In this document: piece by piece, positions 59,245 through 64,000 of the stretch | Position numbering within the stretch: the first letter of the stretch is position 1 | Layout of the letters: the number at the start of each line of letters is the position of its first letter | Source of the DNA: Diplolepis rosae | Lineage: Eukaryota > Arthropoda > Insecta > Hymenoptera > Diplolepididae | Assembly (NCBI GenBank): GCA_030998225.1 | Contig: JAPYXD010000466.1 | Span: forward strand, 3,761,001-3,825,000 | Reading direction: 5' to 3' | Length of the DNA: 64,000 nucleotides | Notes under the pieces: model-generated | Database searches by the model: none | What the model saw: the letters and a program-made list of their open reading frames with translations, nothing else | What the model was told of the DNA's origin: nothing | Position numbers and translations under genes: made by a program

Positions 59245-62200
59245 CTAGAAACTTTGTGAATTTCCTGATCCGTAAGTTTTATCCCAATCGATATAAACAT
59301 TAAGATCTGCTGGAGATACACTAGGGCGAACAAAAGCGAGCGCATCCTTAAAATCCTGGACAGTGGTTTTCCTGATATCTTCTGGGTTGATGTTTTCAAT
59401 TTGACTGAACGGAATACTTCTAATTGGACCCATACTCGCTTCTTTACAGAGATTGGTCATATCAGCTCCAGAATATCCTTCAGCAAGTTTTGCAATTTCA
59501 ACAATATCTTCCTTTGTGAGCTGGTGCTTCTCGGTCTTGAGAAGGTTTTCTACGATTTGAACTCTGGCTGAAAATTCAGGTAGGGGGATGTAAAGACGCT
59601 TGACAAGTCTCCGACGTGCAGCTTCATCAAGTTCATAGGGTCGATTTGTAGCACCGAGAACAAGGAGTCTGTCTTTATCGCTGGTCGCTGCTCCATCCAG
59701 TTGTACGAGAAATTCGGTTTTCATTCTTCTAGAACTTTCATGTTCCTGGTCTGACCTTTGACTCAATAAAGAATCAATTTCATCGATGAAGACTACGGAT
59801 GGCTGATACACTCGAGCGACTGCAAAAAGTGCTCGGACCTGCACAGCCGTTTATTTATTTTATAATTATTTTATATCAGTTCGGGGGTATGTCTCGACAG
59901 TAGTTAACACGTTCCGTGCAGCGTGGGACGTATACAATCACAATCCCCACTGCGGCCTGAACATAATGACTTTAAGGAGTATGGCGCGGAACGTATTAAA
60001 ATCTACAATTTTTGTGGTCAGATTTAGCACAGTGGTAAACCGCGGAACTAATAGCACTGGCAGGGCCGAATTTAAGTATGTGCACTTTGGGCAACTGTCC
60101 AGAGCAGCACATTTGGGGAACGGCAAATTTTGGATGAGAATTTTTTTTTTCATTTTTTGGGAATTTGAAATTTCATTGAAAAAATGTCATTCTATTTTCG
60201 AAACAGCAAAATTTAAATGAATTATGAATTTCGTATTCTATTTCGACTCCTCTCCTATTAGTACAATTTTATAGAGTTACTTTTTAAAAGAATGTTATTA
60301 GTTAACTCTGTAATTCATTTAGTATTTGCACATTGACCAGTGAAAATTTGTCGAAAAAATTTAAGGCTAAAATGGGGAAGGTGGGGGGAGGGGCTGGATT
60401 TTACTACTGCCCAGGGGGTGCATGAAGGGTAAATTCGGCCCTGAGCACTGGGTATCACTATAGCAGGATTTTATACAGTGGTTTACGTACGAGTATGATT
60501 TTAAAATTTCATTCAATTTTATTTGATGCATGCTCCATTTAAGTGTATTAGTTTATAGAAAAATCCGTTTTATACAAATAACTATGAAAAAATAGATGTT
60601 TCCTGAATTAGAATCATATCTAGAAGTACATCTGAAATACATAAAGCTCATTATTTTTACATTTCAGTTCACATAAGTAAATTAATTAATTGAAGAAAAA
60701 TAAAAACAAGCTTTCGAAATCTATAGCTTTTGTTGTGATAAGAACGTAAACAAATATAAACAGTCAGACACAGTGCTACCCAACTCCAAAAGTTCTGCTA
60801 TTTACGAATCTCATATGTGATCTCACAAAAATGGTCACTGTGTTTTACTCCTGTTAGGCCTAACCCCTGTTCAAGTTATACAAGCAAAAAGAAATACTCA
60901 CCAATTTTTCACCTTCGCCAATCCACTTGGAAGTCAGCGAACTCGCCGAAATCGAAAAGAACGTAGATTTACTCTGCGAAGCGATACATTTTCCAATTAA
61001 CGTTTTCCCTGTTCCTGGGGGTCCGAATAGTAAAATTCCTTTTGGAGGTTGACGTAACCCAGTAAACAATTCAGGCCGAAGCATCGGGATGACTACTACC
61101 TCTTGGATAATCCTTTTTGCGTATTCCAAACCGGCAATATCGTCCCAAAAAACTTTCGAACCTGAGTCCATAATTTCATTCTTAATTTGTTCAATCATCT
61201 TTGGTTCAATATTTTTCAGCAATTCATTTTCGCATTCTGGCAACCTCAAGTCTTCTCCGGAACTTCCATAGGATTCAGGAACTTTGTCTCTTTCTCCTCT
61301 AAGAGGACAAATGAACCTAGAACTCACAGTTGATTGAGCACCCAGAGTTTTTCGCGGAGGTTGTCTATTTTTTTTTGCCTGCTGGGCAACTAATTCCGCT
61401 TTAGCTGTTTTAAAACTCGAGAATCGGTTGTTATTTGATTCTGGAGTTGTCTCAAAGGTAGTTTGCTTTTCTTTAAACAAATGTGAATTAAGATTATGTG
61501 AAGGTTTCTGCTCAATTTTTCTTTGGAAATGAGATATAACTCTCTCTGGTATTAAGCTGGTTTTAGTTTCAAGATTTATTTCAAAATTGGATGGTCTTTT
61601 TAATTTTCTATGTCTCGTGCATATGTTGTTTTTCCACATGTCCAACAAATTTCCTACGTGTCTATCACGAAATTCTTTTCCCTTGCAAGGTAGAGTATTG
61701 TCTTTTTGACAAGACAAAGGCTTTAAATGGCGAAGAAGAGTTTGAGGATCAGTTAAGATTGACTTCCATTGCTTTGGATCATTTTCGGTTTTTATGCCCA
61801 GTTCTTTGAATTGGGTCCAATAATTGTTTAGCTCATTTATATTGTCTACCTTTGTTCCGTAATGTTCCAGATTTTGAGACAATAAACTGACTTCCATATC
61901 TTGCGAATCGCTGCAAAACATTGCAATGTTACACATGTATTAAATTGTTTAATCATGCTATTGTTTGAATTCTTTTTTTCGCATTTGAAATAACTGTTTC
62001 AGAATTTAAATTCAAGAGTAAGAATTATTTAACCTTTATTTAAAAATAAATTAAAAAATATATATAGAAAAGTAGTTTATGAAAAAATTATAATTTCAGA
62101 TTGTCATTGTAATAAACATTGTAAGCACTATTGTTAAAATATTTAGAAATTAGTTTCGTCTCAGTTCATTAAAGTGAGTAAGCGGTTCTAAAGATACAAC

Positions 62201-62359
62201 TTACACTTTTTGACCGATGTAATATTTGATAGCAAGACATCTCCGTTCGATATCGACAACTTTCGTACCTTTTTTAGTATTTTTAGAAAACTCGATTTCC
62301 TGAAACGCTGCTAAAAAACTGTTCTTTAAATTTTCATCTATCTGATTTTTAACTTCCAT
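59245..62359 (-). CDS. FIGNL1: Fidgetin-like 1 AAA ATPase
   Basis: Three exons on the minus strand: 62359-62205 (ATG; donor GTAAGT), 61910-60903/60902 (acceptor TTTTGCAG; donor GTGAGT) and 59838-59245. Splicing keeps one frame, giving about 585 residues, close to the metazoan FIGNL1 size. The AAA domain has Walker A GPPGTGKT, a Walker B/arginine region [22 protein letters not shown], sensor 1 [24 protein letters not shown] and a C-terminal Vps4-type helix ending in GSGNSQSF. The N-terminal half holds the linker and a conserved [15 protein letters not shown] segment. FIGNL1 removes RAD51/DMC1 filaments in homologous recombination and meiosis and may act on microtubules. No damage is seen. A hAT MITE sits in intron 2, and a P element starts 101 bp upstream of the ATG. 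Confidence 0.93.
60061..60443. mobile_element. hAT-type MITE in FIGNL1 intron 2, perfect 8-bp target duplication
   Basis: Terminal inverted repeats CAGGGCCGAATTTA and TAAATTCGGCCCTG, flanked by AGCACTGG at 60053-60060 and 60444-60451. It is 383 bp with no transposase. The exact ends and duplication suggest fairly recent insertion. Confidence 0.93.
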
Positions 62360-62460
62360 TATTAAAACTTATGACTTTAACTGTAAACTTGTTTGGCACT
62401 TTTTTTTTATGTTTTGATTTGTAGTTTATGGGCTTATAACCGTATCACGGTAGTATAGAC

Positions 62461-64000
62461 CAGCCCTATCCAACTCCCTGCCTGCAACGGCGAGAACTTG
62501 ATTCCCTTAGTGATTATAGTTTCTATGTGCGAAGTTTTCTCACCAGAGCGGCGCTGCACGCGGCACGCTCTACAAAAGCATTATACTAATAGACAAATAT
62601 TTTAAAAATTTTAAATAATTAAGTTTCTGAACAATATGAAAAGAAAAAATGTTCCTAAAATGATTCTAGGACGTAAAATACACATTTTCCATAAATCAAT
62701 TAATACAAAATAAAAAAAAAGACACACTAAACTTCGTAAAATATATACTGTGGATACGCATGAAGAATTCTTGAGACCCTTAACAAAATTTTTTTTATGT
62801 TATCCCCATATAATCGAAAATATATTTAAAATAAATAAAAAGCTTAAGCTTCTAAATTGAAGTATTTTTATTTTCCAGCTTCAAACGAATGAAATGAAAA
62901 ATAAATATTTTTTTAAGCCCTGTGTTCAACAGAAAAAACCATGCGAAGGGAAATATATACTCTATTAAAAATTTGTAAATGTAACAAAAAATATTCATTA
63001 CTATAAAATTTGCTAGTACATATTTTTAACATATTTTAAATTTTTAACATGTACAGATCGATGATGACTAGTTAAGTGTCGCAAAGCTTGGCTGCTTTTT
63101 TTCAAGACGCTAAATTTTTAAATTTCAGCCATTTTCTGTCTTACGAATTGTCTCATTCTTATTTAAAATAAAATAAAATCACATATGCTAACATCTCTAC
63201 AGCTTCATCGGCATGTTCTTTGCATTGAAAAATTAATTTTATTTCACATGACAACAAATATTCATTACTATAAAATTTGCTAGTACATATTTTTAACATA
63301 TGTATATATGTCTTCGGTTATGTTCGACATATTTCGTACAGAGAATATAGATATATTAGATACTTTATCAGATATAGCTGATTTTTTTCGTCTTTTTTCA
63401 TAATATTCAATCAATTTTTGTAAGTAGTGAACTCGCGAAAAAATATGCACATATGTATTCATTTTAATATGACGTGTTTTGCAGGAAAGATAAACTACCG
63501 TTTATAATAATAATATTAAAATATTTATTTTAATTACTTTATACTTAGTATTTTTTACGCGTATAGTAAAATATCTTTATATAAAATCTGGTCTAATATT
63601 TTATTTCCAGATACGTTCATATTAATCATCAGGGTACTTATTTACCTCCAGAATTTATCTTTATATCCCTTCAATCCATTGCATTTCATCCGAATTCTTC
63701 CAGTGAAATATAAATATCGAGGAAAGCACTTATATATTTTTTTACAAAATGGATTTGTATAAGAAATATAGTGTTGTTGATGTTGCATTCAAAATCCATT
63801 TAGTATTTCTTTAGCTTCCTTAATTTCAGAAAGTTTAACTGAACAAGGTAAAAATATTTTATTCAGTATGAGATTTTGAATCGGATATTATCAATACTGT
63901 ATAAAAGTTTCACTAATTTTTTGTTCCTTTCCTTTTGTTTAGAGATTTTTTGTCACTATCAGATTAGCTGGAGGAACAAAATGATCATCCTTGTACACCA
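62461..64000 (+). mobile_element. P-element-like transposon, copy 2, runs past the window end
   Basis: Left arm 62461-63300 matches the arms of copy 1 (CAGCCCTATCC start, TGATTATAGTTTCTATGTGCG). An unrelated AT-rich stretch at about 63301-63694 looks like an insertion. From 63695 to 64000 the sequence is the reverse complement of 13000-12700 of copy 1, so this copy is inverted relative to copy 1. At 63943 the exon RFF(V)TIRLAGG starts after TTTGTTTAG, with one extra A near 63985 that shifts the frame compared with copy 1. Confidence 0.7.

Noticed and set aside
59966..60220. 84-codon plus-strand frame in FIGNL1 intron 2
   Set aside because: It is made up of intron and hAT MITE sequence with no recognisable domain.
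63280..63462. 60-codon frame next to P copy 2
   Set aside because: Spans the edge of the P arm and an AT-rich insertion; no motif.

Overview
The window is AT-rich animal nuclear DNA, almost certainly from an insect. The evidence is spliced genes with GT/AG introns, arthropod-type mobile elements (env-bearing Ty3/gypsy errantivirus-like elements, P element, mariner, R1-clade LINE, hAT and fold-back MITEs) and a clear metazoan FIGNL1 orthologue. The species cannot be named from the sequence. Only FIGNL1 (59.2-62.4 kb, minus strand) looks like an intact host gene. A BEN-domain coiled-coil gene (3.9-7.7 kb) and an unrecognised multi-exon gene (54.2-57.1 kb) carry frame breaks. The rest is mobile DNA, much of it nested.

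Layout. 1-2.4 kb: broken CACTA/Tnp2-like transposase split by a 13-bp-TSD insertion that carries a tRNA-like sequence and a hairpin. 2.6-3.7 kb: two palindromic elements. 3.9-7.7 kb: BEN gene. 7.9-8.8 kb: degenerate CCGAAT-type fold-back repeat. 9.1-10.9 kb: eroded gypsy pol on the minus strand. 11.1-13.6 kb: P element with long inverted arms that contain transposase coding sequence. 13.6-26 kb: minus-strand Ty3/gypsy element (call it G1) with LTR copies, tRNA-Gly primer site, gag, PR, RT, integrase and a 1.2-kb palindrome in pol. 26.2-27.4 kb: nested repeats. 28.1-34.8 kb: plus-strand env-bearing element (G2) with a 187-bp LTR and a tRNA-Arg primer site. 34.8-36 kb: Mutator-like transposase fragment. 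36.06-36.87 and 51.07-52.07 kb: inverted copies of one repeat. 37.2-47.7 kb: minus-strand env-bearing element (G3) with a 1307-codon open pol, a tRNA-Leu primer site and a 1.86-kb LTR. 47.7-50.7 kb: truncated R1-clade LINE with poly(A). 52.1-52.5 kb: mariner fragment. 52.6-54.2 kb: MITEs and GC-rich mini-hairpins. 54.2-57.1 kb: broken gene followed by repeated terminal-exon-like cassettes. 57.25-58.25 kb: solo LTR. 59.2-62.4 kb: FIGNL1 with a hAT MITE in its intron. 62.46-64 kb: second P element, running off the window.

The most interesting signal is in G3. Between pol and env, where insect errantiviruses such as gypsy or 17.6 have no extra gene that I know of, lies an accessory reading frame. 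It shows a recognisable double-stranded-RNA-binding domain followed by a CCHC zinc knuckle. A branch-point-like TACTAAC and a pyrimidine-rich 3' splice site sit directly upstream. This suggests a spliced accessory gene, possibly an RNA-silencing suppressor. This copy has a stop codon inside the domain. Other notable points are AT-hooks in the RNase H-integrase spacer of G1, nuclear-receptor-type half sites repeated in the G1 leader, loss of the first RNase H aspartate inside the still open G3 pol, an array of duplicated last exons, and a P element about 100 bp upstream of the FIGNL1 start codon.
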